This document shows positions 47,579 through 61,106 of a stretch of 64,000 nt of DNA, in pieces. Source of the DNA: Phycomyces blakesleeanus NRRL 1555(-) (taxonomy: Eukaryota; Mucoromycota; Mucoromycetes; Mucorales; Phycomycetaceae); assembly GCF_001638985.1 (NCBI RefSeq), contig NW_017265143.1, positions 1,314,259 to 1,378,258 of the forward strand. Direction: 5' to 3'. Positions within the stretch are counted from its first letter, which is position 1; each line of letters opens with the position of its first letter. Under the pieces are notes generated by a model, which was not told the origin of the DNA, made no database searches, and was given only the letters and a program-made list of their open reading frames with translations. A program made the translations under genes and the position numbers.

Positions 47579-50500
47579 AAACAATAACCGCAACAACCTT
47601 CCCATATCCCCCCTTTTTTCTTCTTTTCTTCTTTTCATCTTGCTCTACTTTCAAGTAGTAACCCTAATAAGCTCATCCACAAAAAAAAACACTTTCCCTT
47701 CATCTCTTTATCATTCCAGTTTGATCAAAAAAAAATAGGATAAATAAATATAAATATAAATATAAATATAAATAAACATGAAAAGCAAAAAATAATCATT
47801 GATTCAAACTAAACAACTTCCCAACATTATGTGTGGGAAGTTACACTGATCCAATCGTCCCATTGTATTAAATTATATATTTATAAGATCGCTGCCTTCT
47901 ATTATTTTGTTTAGGGGAAATGTATTGCGTCTAGAAAGTAAAGTCGCACCAAGTAGAAATATAGTCACCTGTGATACTCTTTACTATTTGTGAATCATAT
48001 ACTAAACAAGCTTTAAACGAAGAAGTACAGTCAAATACCCAACATAACTTTCAAAACCACAGCTATTTCACCAAACAAGTACAAATGATTATATGATTAT
48101 ATGATTGTCATGACAATCCAAGCTCAAATTGATACGTTAGTAGAGATAATTAAATGCATCGGATTCCACAATTTGTCATATTTTTGGTGCTCGGGACTCA
48201 TATGCTCTAATTCCACTCTTCAAAGTTGCATGTTTAATCTAATGAATTCTTGTCAAGTCTCATTATTAACCTTACTGCCCCACTCAATTAATAAGTATTC
48301 GATCCATGGCTACACGGTTTTGTGTGTTTATTGTCCAGAAGCTTGGCTTAGCTCTCTTTTCTTCTTTGGTCAATTGTTAACCAAAACCTCCCTTTCCCCT
48401 CTCTTGATACCTGGCTATACTCTTTCTTTCGCCAGCCATGTAAATCACTCCAAGTGTAGCACATTTATTACGCGCTGTCAGGGTATGTAATACATATAAT
48501 ACGGCTGCTGTTGAAGCCAGTCAAGATCAATGAGTACAAGAAAAGAAAAATTCTGAAGAGTTTGTTAAAACTCTTGTTTGTTGTGATATTCATTCTCAAA
48601 TGTGTGCAACCTCACTTTTAGGAAGCACTGTAGGATTAAAGAACGTATTGCTTGTTAAGAATGTTTTTATTTTAAAAGAAAAATTAAAATTCAATATATA
48701 CATAACAAGAATATCTCAAACATCAAAGGGACTCTGTTTTCTCTCTCTCTCTCTCTCTCTCTCTCTTTGGTTACTCCCTGATAGAATGCAGGCTCTTTTT
48801 TTTCATATATGTACGTACGTTTATTGGACTACAGCCGAAATTTCAACTGATCCTCTCTTTTATTTATTTTATTTTATTTTATTTTTAAAAAAAGGGACAC
48901 TTTGAATCGTACGTGTGCGCCATGACCACCCCCAACCACCATTTCCAAAGGAGTCCCGGCACAGTAGGACAAGAATATTTCCCCCCGATTTCAAACTAAT
49001 GTATGTATATAAGAGGGAGATTTTACACCAGATTTTACGCATATTTATTTGTTAATTACCAGCTTTGTATATTGAGTAAAGTTGCACACCAAATGATTTT
49101 TTTTATTGACATATATAAAATATATAGAATCCAAAACTTTGTACCTCTGGAAGATCTGGTAAGTATTGGGTAAATATATCTTGGGTCTTGAATGAAAACC
49201 GCTGAGAAAAAATTATTGTATTTTATTTTTCTGATGTCATTCTCGTCCTATGAATACACCAGTGGGCCCTACACTTGATAGATTGACCATTAATCGTGTA
49301 CTTATATTGAAGACCACAAATATATATATATATATACATACACGCAGCTGAGGCCAATAAATCAATATGATATCAATTTATTAAATATTTACCAGGGTTC
49401 TGTCAATTATACAAAGCCCATTACCAAACTTACCCAACTTACCCAACTTATACAATATTATCCCGTTAAAATATACTGTTTTCCCTTTGTAAGCACATTA
49501 AATTTGATCATAATTCCACAGGGTTCAGCAGAATTGACATCTAGATATAGAATAAATACGATGCTTATCTGTGTCAGTTCAGTTCGGCATGACCTTTGCT
49601 TAATAATTTGGATACATGAAAGACAATTAAAGGAACAAACATTCTTTGATATCAAATATATGCTATGTTGCTATTCACAAGATCATCTCTCATTAATAAT
49701 CATCAGAGAAATCCATTGGTTATCTCTCTATTTTCTTTTTACTAATCTCATTAAGGATAGAATTTTGGGATTGACAAGTGATTTGAACAAAAGAAAAGAA
49801 AAGAAACCAGCTGCTTATTGTTGCTTGGTTATGGATCTTCTTCTTCTTTTTATATATATATATATGTTGTATTTGTCTCTTAGTCAGTCACGCTTTATAA
49901 TCATTAGAAATGATGAGGGCATCCTAATGGTCCTCCCCCTCAAAAAAACATGAGTGTTTTATGTAAACAAGTTGATATTTAAATATAGAAAAAGAGAATT
50001 AAGGGAATTACAATAAAATCAAATTATACTTGTTGCAAAACAGTTCCAAGGATTTGGGAGCTGGAAAGGAGGGGAACCCTGTATTTGGCTTATTCATGTA
50101 CCTTTCTTTTCTATATCTTTAAGTTCCTTAAATAATTGGTTAATTAACTAAAAGGCACGTGTCATATAACGATTGATAGACATCTTATAATCTCCCACAG
50201 ATCATAAAAAAAACCAAGATTCTTGAACAATCACTGGAACATTAGACTAATTATCAGTAGCATTTTGGCTTGAAATTATCAATATTTAAAAAATGAAACC
50301 TCCGTTTGAAGACGGTCTTGTTAGTCCCAAAATACTGGTAAAACATTGGCTGGCGGGGAATAATGTATTATAGACTGGTTGTGAAATATATATCAATGAA
50401 TTAAAAAAAACAGACACACATTTATTCTCCAACTCAAACCATCAATCAAGCTCTACTCGCAAACCTTTCCTCAGAAACCCTAGCTGCTAACTAGTCTCTT

Positions 50501-51098
50501 AAACCACAGAGTCTAAACAAAACATAACACCTAAAGAGCATTGCTATAATTTTTATTATAAAAAGAAGAAAAAGTTTCATAAGTTTGATATGCCATTGTA
50601 GACATTCAACTTATACAAGTGAAAGTGACAAAATAGGCTTTAAGCAAAGCAAAGCAAAGCAAAACAAAACAAAACAAAAGAATCTACTTGAAGAATAAAC
50701 ATTCATTGAATGGAGCCAGTGCTGTAATTTGATCAAGGCATCTTCGCCATACGTCATTTTACGATCATTAAAATGAGCTTATTTCTTACTAGCCCAATAT
50801 TGGTTAAAGAGTAACCATTATTATCACTTTAAAGAAGAAGAATAAAGAAAAAAAGGTCAGATATATAAACGAACTATGATGCCATTCAGTGTATTCTCAG
50901 ATATTGCTTTCATTCTATACGGCCTATCTTTTTTTTTCTATTACTATTATTGTTACTGCTAATCAAATAAAGAAGCGCCTTCATAAAATTAAAATAAAAA
51001 ATACATGATGTCAAAGTGGACTTGTGTTTTATGCACCAAAATAGTATTGTAACCTGAGACTTGTGTAATTCTAGCTATCCTCTCTTTCTGTTTTCATC
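47579..51098. other. 3.5-kb gene-free intergenic region
   Basis: The longest stretch without a supported gene. Open frames at 48101-48490 and 49504-49953 have AT-driven, hydrophobic composition, no recognisable motif and no splice support. Simple repeats are present: a TAAATA run at 47746-47776, a CT run at about 48738-48766, TA runs at 49318-49336 and 49850-49865, and a GCAAA/ACAAA pentamer run at 50645-50680. Confidence 0.6.
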
Positions 51099-53999
51099 AT
51101 GTCAGAAGGAGCTTCCTCACCAGAGAGTCAACGACAATTCTCTCATCTATTTCCTACCGAAGCAATAGCAAGCACACCTCCTACAGGTCAATGTCCAGTT
51201 GAACAATGTCCTATCGAAAAAACCTTTGTTGACCAATGTCCCGTCGAAAACACATTCACAGACTCATGCCCAGCCGTGCCATCTACTTCCACAAATAAAA
51301 CCTCACAAAGTACCTACAAGTCAAATGCAGGCGTAGACTTTGTCATTATTTTCAAATTCCCTACCAATCAGCCTGATGTAACAAGAGAACAACTTGAAGC
51401 CAAGACTACCAAAGCACTGGAGAGCCTTACCACAAAACTGAGTAAAGTCGGCCTCCGCTTCCAAATCAGACCTGGAAAGGAAAGAGGAGTCTTGCTTGTT
51501 CTCGTCGGTTGTCCATCCAACTTACTTTACCAAGCCCTCAAGAGAGAACGGTATGTGATTTATATATACATACATACATACATACATAAAAGGAGAAAAT
51601 ATTATGGAATGAATCATTGACAAGAGTTCATATTTTCTTCTATATAGCATACGCGACTTCTTACTCGGTGTACGCGTCGATGATATTGAAGAGGATGGAA
51701 AGAGCCGTTCAATTAATATGAGTGATGTAACAGACTCTGAACGTCTCAGACTTGTTTATGATTTGATCACTTCACCCGAGACAGAAGGAGGCGCAAGTAT
51801 ATCTCCCGATTTGGATGAGTGTGTTGATAGTATCATGCCCCTTCACGATGAAAATTTTGACAAGGTAAGATTGGATCCATAAATTTTTTGTCTATATATG
51901 TGGATTTTAGAGAAATTGTATGTTTTGACAGCCTGAATATTATAGCAATGGATCAAGTCATGGTCGAAGAAATGGATGCTTGATCAAGACGACATCAACA
52001 AAATTCGAGACCAGTTTGGTGAAAAGGCAAGATATCTGTATGGAATTTGAAGATCTATTATATTGTTAATATTATACTTGTGGGCTAATGCTTTGTGGTT
52101 ACATTCTCTCTAGATTGCCTATTACTTTGCCTTTTTGCAAAACTACTTTGTCTGGCTCAGTGTACCTTCTGTACTAGGAGCTTTTGTATATATGACACAC
52201 ACAAATACCCTCACCATTGGGTTCTCCGTGTTTATGCTGGTGTGGGCAGTTGTTTATTTGGAAATGTGGAAAAGAAAAGAAAAAGAACTAGCAGTAATGT
52301 GGGGTGTGCGAAACTGCTCCAAATATGAAAAGAGACGTGCAGAGTATGGAGGAGATGGAACCATAAAAGATGAAGTTACAGGTGAAGAACTCCCATTTGT
52401 CGCCCCTTGGAAAACAATCGTACGCCGTATTCTAGCTATTCCTGGTGTTGCGCTTGGTGCTGTATTCCTCAGTTCCATCGTAGGCTTTGTATTCTTCTTG
52501 CAACTCTTCTTACACGAGTACTACGCCGGACCATTTGCCCAAATATTGGTAAGTTTATATTGACGAAGTACAATGTAAACTTATGGAATGATTATAGCAC
52601 TATGCCCCAACTATTGGCTATGTTTTGTTTATACCTACCATGACAAACATCTACAACAAATGGGTCAAGATACTTAATGACTGGGAGATGCACAAGACAG
52701 ATGCTTCTTGGGAATCCAACTACACCAAAAAGATCTTTATTGCAAATTTCCTTGTTGGCTACCTCTCCCTGGTAAGTCACACACGCGCATCTTTAGCATC
52801 TTTTCTTTTTTGTTGATGAATCGTATTACCATTTAGTTTATTACCGGATGGGTCTATATTCCTTTCGGCGATCATGTACTCCCTTATCTGTCTCACTATA
52901 ACATTAGCCATGACCATAAGAAGGTTGACTTCTTGCGTCTCAGAGACCAGTTGGTATATTTTGTCGTAACGGGACAGGTTGTTGGCTTTGCAACCGAAAT
53001 GATCGTGCCTTACATTATGCAGAAGGCCATGCCAAAGGCTCAGGAACTTAAAGAAAAGGTCACTAAAGGAAACACCGAATCATCTTTCCCCGAAGACCAA
53101 CTTGGTACACCTGAAATGTCTGGTCCAGAAGCTGCGTTTATGAAGAGAGTCTACAAACAAGTAGGGTTGGAAGAATATAACATTTACACAGACTACGTTG
53201 AGATGGTGATTCAGGTACAGTATTAATCAAATAAAAGAAGAAAAAGGAAGAAAGGGAGGTGATTTATTCTGGAAAAGGAATGTCTAACCCAAAGTAGTTT
53301 GGCTACGTGAGCATGTTCTCCACTGTCTGGCCACTTACTGCCTTGTGTTGCATGATAAACAACTGGGTCGAATTGCGTAGTGATGCACTCAAGATTTGTA
53401 AATACACGAGGTATGTTTGTGTGTAAAGAATATATAGATATATCGTTATTGACATATTCTATGCACAACAAGACGTCCTATTCCATTGAGAGCCGAAGGA
53501 GCAGGTCCTTGGATCGGCAACATGGTACGCAACCTGGCTTTTTTTAGTACCAAAAAAAATCATACACCTAAAAAAAAGGATTTTTTTATAGGAAACTCTC
53601 GTCTGGCTTTCCTCGATTACTATGGCCTCCTTTGCTTACCTTTTCCATCCTTCGACTAACATTCACTCCCCTTACACACCTATCTTGACTTTACTCGCTA
53701 TCATGGTATCCGAGCATTTGTATGTTCTCCTCCGTATTCTCATTCAAACTGCTATCGAGATCATTCCAAGTTGGTCTGATGTGGTAGTTAAGAAGGAGGA
53801 TTATAAATTGAAAAAGGTTTGGTTGGATCGTCTGGCATCCACTAGCCAGTCATCTGTAAAGCAAGATGCCAACAGTAGCTGGAACTACGAAGAGTCCCAC
53901 GATGAGCTTACAAAGCATGTCTGGTCAGACCGTACTAGCCAGGATGCACAGAACCAGGAAGGGATCCGGCTTGTTGAAGCCGTCTTTAAGACCAAGTGA
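51099..53999 (+). CDS. Anoctamin/TMEM16 family membrane protein (Ist2-like)
   Basis: Ca2+-dependent lipid scramblase/channel family; in yeast Ist2 also tethers ER to plasma membrane. Exons 51099-51550, 51648-51864, 51946-52026, 52114-52548, 52598-52771, 52837-53214, 53298-53410, 53473-53524, 53592-53999; 769 residues. The N-terminal cytosolic domain (residues about 1-240) includes a short repeat CPVEQ/CPIEK/CPVEN. FGEKIAYYFAFLQNYFVWL marks TM1, and about ten hydrophobic segments follow. YTDYVEMVIQFGYVSMF and NNWVELRSDALK carry acidic residues at the positions of the Ca2+ site. The C-terminal tail is short, without the long basic tether of yeast Ist2. Intron 3 (52027-52113) appears to be GC-AG (AAG|GCAAGA). 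It ends 157 bp from the convergent SURF4 gene. Confidence 0.94.
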
Positions 54000-54156
54000 A
54001 TCAGAGACAAATTAAATCGAACATGAAAAATAAAAATAAAATAATTTTCTTTGAATGTAAATAACACATATGGCTTTATCCTTTGTTTTTTTTTATATGT
54101 ATGTATTTTGTCTGTCTGTCTGTTTGTTTGTTTGTACAATAAAGATCTCTATACTT

Positions 54157-55128
54157 TTAATATTCTTTCTTTTCATCGTAACTCAAATTGCCTGGACCTA
54201 TCGATATCAAGAGCATAAGTCCACCCACGATGCTCAATGTCTGGAAAAAGTCGTATTTTCTGAAATCACGATGAGGGCTCGAGTGCTGTATCGACCACCA
54301 ATTGTTTACGAGCACATTCATAACACTCAGGAGAGAAACTAGCAATGTGGCTGACCATTTGGCTCTAAATCCAACAATCACCATCACACACGCGGCCAGA
54401 CCCACCAATGAAACAATAGCCCATGTCAAACTCCATTGACCGTGGATCACAAACCCAATAAACAGCAAGACCAACAAGACTCGACCGGCCAACTGGAAAT
54501 ACATATGTCGCTCAATCTCTGATAGTTGAGGAAGGGATCCAAAAACGCTTTTCTTGCGCTGTCGTAAAAGAGACTCCGAGAGACACAATAAGAGACCACC
54601 GGTTATGGACATATTACGGAGAAAGAAGAGCTACACATTTGAATTGATACAAGAGAAGGGGTGTTTAAAAAGATAAAGATAAAGAAAAATCATAGTTATG
54701 TTTAATTAGAATAAGACTTACCAAGTCAAAGACCAGACCATACACAAGAGCTTGCGAGACCATAACAACTGATAGACCAGCAATTGCCACACTCACATGC
54801 TTTTTTGCTATAAGGGTAGAGGAGAAACCCAACATGGCCTAATCATCAAGATTAGAGTCTACACAATACTTTGATAATTATAACTTACCACTACATTGGC
54901 TACCAAAAATAATGTGGCGATAAAAGATGGAAAAGAACGAGTCTCCTCAAGATAGCTCTTTTGATCGGACCATTGAAAGATGATTCGAAAAGAATCTTCA
55001 AAGAATGTGACCACAACCAGGAACCGACTGACAGCTGGTAGATGAGGTTTCAATGGACGTTTGACTTGGTCAATGAGATGCTCGGCCTGTTCGCATGCGG
55101 CTTTGATTTGAGTTCGAATAGAGTCCAT
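54157..55128 (-). CDS. ERV29: SURF4/Erv29-type ER cargo receptor
   Basis: Multispanning receptor that loads soluble secretory cargo into COPII vesicles. Exons (minus) 54889-55128, 54722-54838, 54157-54630; 276 residues, as expected for the family. The N-terminus RPLKPHLPAVSRFLVVVTFF and the FEDSFRIIFQWSDQ stretch are diagnostic. About seven hydrophobic segments follow, with RNMSITGGLLLCL and SLPQLSEIERHMYFQLAGRV. The protein ends in KKEY, a KKXX dilysine signal for COPI return to the ER. ATG 55128 was chosen because the frame above it has only non-ATG codons. It is divergent from SGT1, with 966 bp between the starts. Confidence 0.95.
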
Positions 55129-56094
55129 ATTCTTTGGAGATAAAGAATACGAATAAGAAGAAGAGAAGTTGTCTGGACATAAACGCGATACGGTCAACAC
55201 TTTTTATGCAAAGTCTTTTCCAACCTCCTGAAGCTAAGGATCTACTTCTCCCAACTTCTATTAAAGGACCGCCTAGGCCATTGCATATCTCTCTCTCACT
55301 CACTCTCACTGTCATTAAGGGCTTCATGGTTAAGTATGTATGGTGGAAAACAAGCACTCAGCATATAAATTTATTGTAATCGTAAAGATCTTTCATACTA
55401 CGGACCCTAATTTGACACAATTGATCTCTTAAAGATTAACTCATATAATGTCTTGGTTACTGATAAAATAGCTTATTTCCTAGTTATGTCTTTATGATAT
55501 TGCAATTAAAAGGTAGAGATATTTATTTGTATATATTATCTTTTTTTTTTAAAAAAAAAAGGGGGTATGCATTGGGGCCTTTTCTTCTTGCATTTAGTAA
55601 AAGTAATTATGAAAATAATCTCATTTCAAAGAAATGCTCATTACGGGGTTTATTTGATAGAATTCAATGCATGGTATCATAATTTTTTCTTATTGTCTCT
55701 TGATTGCTTGCAGATATATATATGATTATAAGAATGAGATATTAAAATTAATAGCCAGTATACATAAAGTGCTGCTCTGTATAAACTTTATTTATATATT
55801 TCGGATGCTTGAAAAATGCTTAGAAGTCTCTTTTTTTTAAAAAAAAAAAAAGTGCTTGTACTCAGCCAAGCTCCTCAAGATCCGGTACGTCCCCTGAGTT
55901 AGCGTATCCCACAGTCGCAAAGTCGGATCCGTGTCTGTGCAACGTCACAGCTGTATTGAGTTACAAAGCGCAAGTTTGTGATTGTGATTGTGATTGGGAT
56001 TGGGATGATACCGTAGTCGCTTGTCCCATATAAACCGACACTTGTTTTCAAAAAAATTGGTTCACTTGTCTTTTTCTTTCAAACCTTTTCTCTA
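55129..56094. promoter_or_regulatory. Divergent promoter region between SURF4 and SGT1
   Basis: 966 bp. On the SGT1 side there is a GTGATT hexamer repeat at about 55977-56005 and a TATAAA element at 56029-56034, 61-66 bases before the ATG, preceded by a GC-richer segment (55860-55960). On the SURF4 side nothing specific is seen. No gene. Confidence 0.5.
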
Positions 56095-57779
56095 ATGTCA
56101 AGTGGCCCAGAATTTTATTCAAAGGCCTCTGAAGCCTTCTTCGACGACGACTATGAAGAAGCTATTGACCTCTTTTCCAAGGCTATTTCCCTTGAGCCCA
56201 CTAATGCCGAATATCTTTTGAAAAGGTACGCGCCAGAAGCAGAAAAAATCAAATCTAATATTCACCAAACATATTCAACTCTTCAATAACCCAAAAAAAT
56301 AAATAAAAACCAAAATAGAGGTGTCACCTATCAAAAGACCAAGGAATTTGAGAAAGCTCTCGCGGATGCCAAACAGGCACTCTCTGTTGTCCAAGACACC
56401 AAGGGTTCAAATAACTTATTGGCCAAAGCTCATTTGCAGAATGGGTAAGTAAAACTTACAGCTCATGGCCCGCAACTTACTCAACATCCTGTCACAGCAT
56501 TGCACTCCATCAGCTTGGCCACTACACAGAAGCCCAGAAGCATTTCGAGACTTCAAAGGAGCTCAACCCCAACGAAAGAACACTGGTGACATGGCTTAAA
56601 AAGAACTCAGACAAGGTCCCAGCTGGTAAGAATAAAGGATCTCAATATGTGTACCATAGTTGTTCCGCAGCAATCAAACAAGATTTTCTGGGCTTAGCAA
56701 GATGTTCTTTGTGTATCTTTATGATTCTTAAATAGTTATTACTCCTCCAGCTGCTCCTCCTGTGGCCACCGCCACTCCTCCTACTGCTGCTGCTCCTGCT
56801 CCTGCATCTAAACTTACTGCTGCAAACCTTCCTGAGCCCATTGCTGGCGCGACTGTCCCTGTTCCAGTAACACCTCAGGCAGTAAGAGTCAGGTAAGATA
56901 TATCAGGCCAAAGCGTGCATATACATATATCATACACTTTACTAACTAGTCATTCACATTAGACATGAATGGTTCCAGAGCGATAAATTTGTTACAGTCG
57001 AAGTTTTTATTAAGAACATCAAGGCTGGCACTGTGAACCTTGAATTCCACGACAATTCTGTAAGTATTAATGAAATATAACAATGGGGTATCACATCTGC
57101 TTTATGATTTGATTAATCAACCTTGTGTAAAATATAGATTTCTTTGACTATCAGATTACCTTCTGGGTCAGATTACAACCTTGAGCTTGATCCTCTTGCT
57201 CATGAAATTGACCCTTCTCAATCATCATACAAAATTCTCTCGACCAAGCTTGAAATTAAGCTCAAGAAATCTTTGGAGGGTATCATGTGGGGTACATTGG
57301 AAGGCGAAGATCCCAACACCAGTGCAAGTAAGTTTAACGCGTGCTGTAATAATCCATGCCAAGAATCTATACTCAAATAAATGTCATTTACTCTAACATT
57401 GTAGTGGCTGTTGCTTCTCAACCTACAAAGAAAGGCAAAGACTGGGGCAAGTTGGCTAAGGAAATTGAGAAGGAGCAGGAAAAGCCTGAGGGTGAGAAGG
57501 CTCTCAATGCCATGTTCCAACAGATCTACAGTAATGCAGACGATGATACCAAGCGCGCAATGATGAAGAGTTTCGTGGAAAGCAATGGTACCTGTCTCTC
57601 TACAAACTGGTCAGAGGTTGGTGCCAAGGCTGTAGAAACAAAGCCACCGGAAGGCATGATCGCCAAGAAGGTAAGATATTATTTTGATTGAACCAATCCC
57701 ATGTGCTTCTTTGTTTGTTTATTGCTTTGATGTCTGACATGATTAATTCTTTTTTTGGGTTATTTAGTACGGTGAATAA
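56095..57779 (+). CDS. SGT1: SGT1, Hsp90 co-chaperone and SCF/kinetochore assembly factor
   Basis: Adaptor between Hsp90 and client complexes such as SCF ubiquitin ligase and the kinetochore. Exons 56095-56225, 56319-56444, 56498-56625, 56736-56892, 56963-57059, 57138-57327, 57405-57670, 57768-57779; 368 residues. Domains in order: three TPR repeats (residues about 1-115; YSKASEAFFDDDYEEAIDLF, RGVTYQKTKEFEKALAD), an Ala/Pro-rich linker (about 130-175), a CS domain starting RHEWFQSDKFVTVEVF, and an SGS domain (KDWGKLAKEIEKEQEKPEGE, FQQIYSNADDDTKRAMMKSF). The last coding exon is only 12 nt and gives YGE, so the protein ends KKYGE. The full three-domain layout matches plant, yeast and human Sgt1. 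Confidence 0.96.
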
Positions 57780-58128
57780 AAGAGGGTGATTTTAAGAATA
57801 TCTATCCACAAACCACACATGTATAAAGCGCAAATATATAACAAAAAATAAATAAAATAAAAACATAGTCAATAAGCATAACACTTGGAATAACTCTTCT
57901 TTTAAATATAAACCTTTAAAGATCAATTGAAACAATAAGAAAAGGGCTATTTTTTTTTCCATGGTGAATCCGGTCAAAATATAAATTCAATTCAATTCGC
58001 CAATTCTCACACTCTAAAAAAGAACCTTGTTTTTTTTTCCCAAAGAAAATATATTATATATATATATATATTAAGAGAAAAAAGGAGGGGGTTTCTTTTT
58101 ATTCGTTCTTGGTCCCTTACTTATTCAT
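57780..58128. other. Spacer between SGT1 and the carboxylase gene
   Basis: 349 bp, AT-rich with a TA repeat around 58053-58070; SGT1 3' UTR and promoter of the downstream gene. Nothing else seen. Confidence 0.5.
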
Positions 58129-61002
58129 ATGGTTGCCATTCACAAGATACTCATTGCCAACCGAGGCGAGATTGCATGTCGCATCATTCGTACTTGCAAT
58201 CGTATGGGAATTCTGACTGTCGCTGTTTACTCAGACAGGTACTAAATAAATAAAAAGCAACACTGCATATACAAAGAAAAGGCACCAACAAGAACTTTCT
58301 AGTGACGAGAATGCCCCATTTGTGAAAATGGCTGACGAAGCTTACCACATTGGTGATTCTATCGCTGCTCACTCGTATCTAGATAGCCAAAAGTTAATAC
58401 ACGCAGCCTTGGCTTCTGGTTCAAATGCAATCCACCCAGGATACGGTTTTCTTTCCGAAAATTCAGATTTCACGGATCAAGTTACTCGGGCTGGTTTGAT
58501 ATTCATTGGCCCAAGAGCAGATTCGATTCGTACAATTGGCGACAAGGTATAAAGAAATCATACAATAATCCACATATTATAGATTTAATCTTACAAACCA
58601 TATTTTATTTCATTTTCTTAAAAACAAATAAACAATAAATCAAACACATAGAGCGCAGCCAAAGAGTTTATCACAAACTATACATCTAGTATGCCTCTAA
58701 TTCCTGGCTACCATGACGAGGATCAAAATATGGAACGATTGGAAAGCGAGGCCAATAAGATTGGTGAGATTTAATAATTATACAAATAAACTATCCAAAC
58801 TTACATTTCATAAACCTTCAGAGTTTCCTATTCTTCTTAAAGCTTCGGCCGGAGGAGGAGGAAAAGGCATGCGAGTAGTATACAACACAACAAAGTAATT
58901 CAAGTTTTCTTCTTCTTTTCTTTTGATAGTCTAAACAAATGTAAGGTGATATATTTAATATGCTCCTTCTACAATTAGACTACGCGAAGAAATTGAAGCT
59001 GCAAAAGGAGAGTCTTTACGCTCATTTGGATCCGATAAACTTCTTATAGAAAAATATTTCGAAAGTGTTCGTCACGTAGAGGTAATAAAAAATATATACT
59101 CAATAACCAAATGTACATCTTTTACAACTATTTGAATTGGTAGATACAAATCTTTGGTGATCAATATGGCAATGTATATGACATCAATGAGCGTGATTGC
59201 TCTATTCAGAGACGACATCAAAAGATTATCGAGGTAATGCTAAATCAACATTATATATATATTACACATTATTGACCGCTTAAGAGATGTTTTTATTCAC
59301 AGGAAACACCATCACCTGCTGTAGATGTGACGCTTCGGAAAGCCATGGCAACCGCTGCTGTGGAACTCGGGCGCCAATTGCGCTACGAAGGTGCAGGAAC
59401 AGTTGAATTTATTCTGGTAATATATATATATATATATACTCATATGCATAAAAGATAACAGTACCTAATGCTTATCTTAATAAAATATTTAGGATGAATC
59501 TACAAAAAAGTTTTACTTTTTGGAATTAAACACACGTTTGCAAGTGGAACATCCGATCACAGAAGCAATATCTGGATTAGACTTGGTAGAATTACAGATA
59601 CTAGTTGCCCAAGGTAAACCAGCCAATATATGAAGAGTAAAGTGTCTATTCTAATTAAGTGTATATATATATATATATATTATTTAGGAGCAAATCTCAA
59701 GACTCTTGGTGTACTGGAAAATATTAAATTTAACGGGCATGCCATTGAGTGCAGATTGTGTGCAGAAGACCCAGAAAGTGACTTTGGCCCTCGCACAGGT
59801 GTGATCCATAAATGGAGCCCTGCAAACGCTGCGCGTCAGCTTCAGGGTGTACGCTATGATACAGGTGTAGAGGATGGTATGTGTATTGAGCTTTAATGCA
59901 TCGTAATAAAATCTAATAACTTGGCCACATCATAGGTTCCATCATATCAATATTTTACGATTCTATGATTGCCAAGATCATTGTCCATGCGCCTACGCGC
60001 GCAGAAGCCATTCAAAAGATGGCAACAACATTGGCTCGCACTGTTATATTGGGCGTAGCTACAAACCAAAAATTCTTGCTGAGTATTATGAACAATTCTT
60101 GTTTCCAGTCTGGTACCTTTGACACCAACTTTATTAACAAGGAGAAAAGTGTTTTATTCCCTCCTCTATCCGACACATTAAATTCCAGCATGGTGGCTGC
60201 TCTAGTGTATGACTGGGTACGCCGTAAAGAAGAAAAGATCATTCTTCGCAATATACCTCCCAGATGGCGCAACGTCCATGTCAACAACCCTTGCATGATG
60301 TTTATGATCGGCCATCAACAAGAGGCAAAAATCGAATATGTTTACCAAGGAGTAAAAGACAAAAGACATCGATTCCAATGCTATATTAACATTGCAAAAG
60401 ATTCTACAGAATCTCAAATGTTGGATGTGGTTCTGTTCGAAACAGATATGGAAAAAGAAGTGCCTGGTCCAAATGGTATTCAAGGCATTAAAGGGCTTAT
60501 TCGCCTAGCCATTAGTAAGAAAGAAAAAAGTTTATAACAAAGAAAGAAAGAAAAAGAACACTGATATTCTATTAGATGGTATCCAGCAACACTTTTATGT
60601 GGCTACTGATGTCCGTGATGTAAATGAGAGATCCATTTTTGTCCATGACTTTACTCAAGGGTACCAAATCGAATTGGTCAAAGTAGATAGATTAAAGAGT
60701 GCGGTATCTTCTACGGATGAAGACCGAGGTTTGTACCTTTTTTTACTACACATCCACAAACAAAACATCTGACTTTAAGCTTCCTAGTAACCCCATACAC
60801 ATCATCCATGCCTTGTCGCATCCTCAAGATATTGGCTCCTACAGGAACCTTCGTACAAAAAAATGAGGCTCTACTGTCAGTAGAATCTATGAAGACGGAA
60901 ATTAAAATCCTCAGTCGTCATGTTGGCAAGGTTACTATGCGAGTGGAGGAGAATCAACTTGTGGATGCTCGGGTGCTTTTATGCCAGATAGATGAAGTTT
61001 GA
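58129..61002 (+). CDS. Biotin-dependent acyl-CoA carboxylase alpha subunit (3-methylcrotonyl-CoA carboxylase-like)
   Basis: Biotin carboxylase plus biotin carrier subunit, 700 residues. Exons: 58129-58238, 58303-58546, 58652-58763, 58822-58894, 58979-59081, 59144-59233, 59303-59416, 59493-59613, 59688-59876, 59936-60514, 60576-60728, 60788-61002. Motifs: [26 protein letters not shown], the ATP-grasp loop [29 protein letters not shown] and [23 protein letters not shown]-like linker follows, then the biotinyl domain, whose acceptor lysine lies in [10 protein letters not shown] rather than the usual AMKM. The frame begins only six residues before the carboxylase domain and upstream codons contain no ATG, so no mitochondrial presequence is visible. 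Domain order and length match MCC-alpha; a diverged paralog for another acyl-CoA is possible. Confidence 0.88.
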
Positions 61003-61106
61003 TACCACATAATAAAGCATTTTAATCAATCAATCTTGGTTTATTTTATTGGCGATATATTTCTTTAGGACATCATAGTGAAAAAAAAAGTTTGTTGGAG
61101 ATCCAT

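Noticed and set aside
48101..48490. 129-codon frame in the gene-free region
   Set aside because: No recognisable motif, no splice context and AT-driven composition, so not accepted as a gene.
49504..49953. 149-codon frame in the gene-free region
   Set aside because: Hydrophobic residues come from AT-rich codons and a TA repeat. No motif or conserved block seen.
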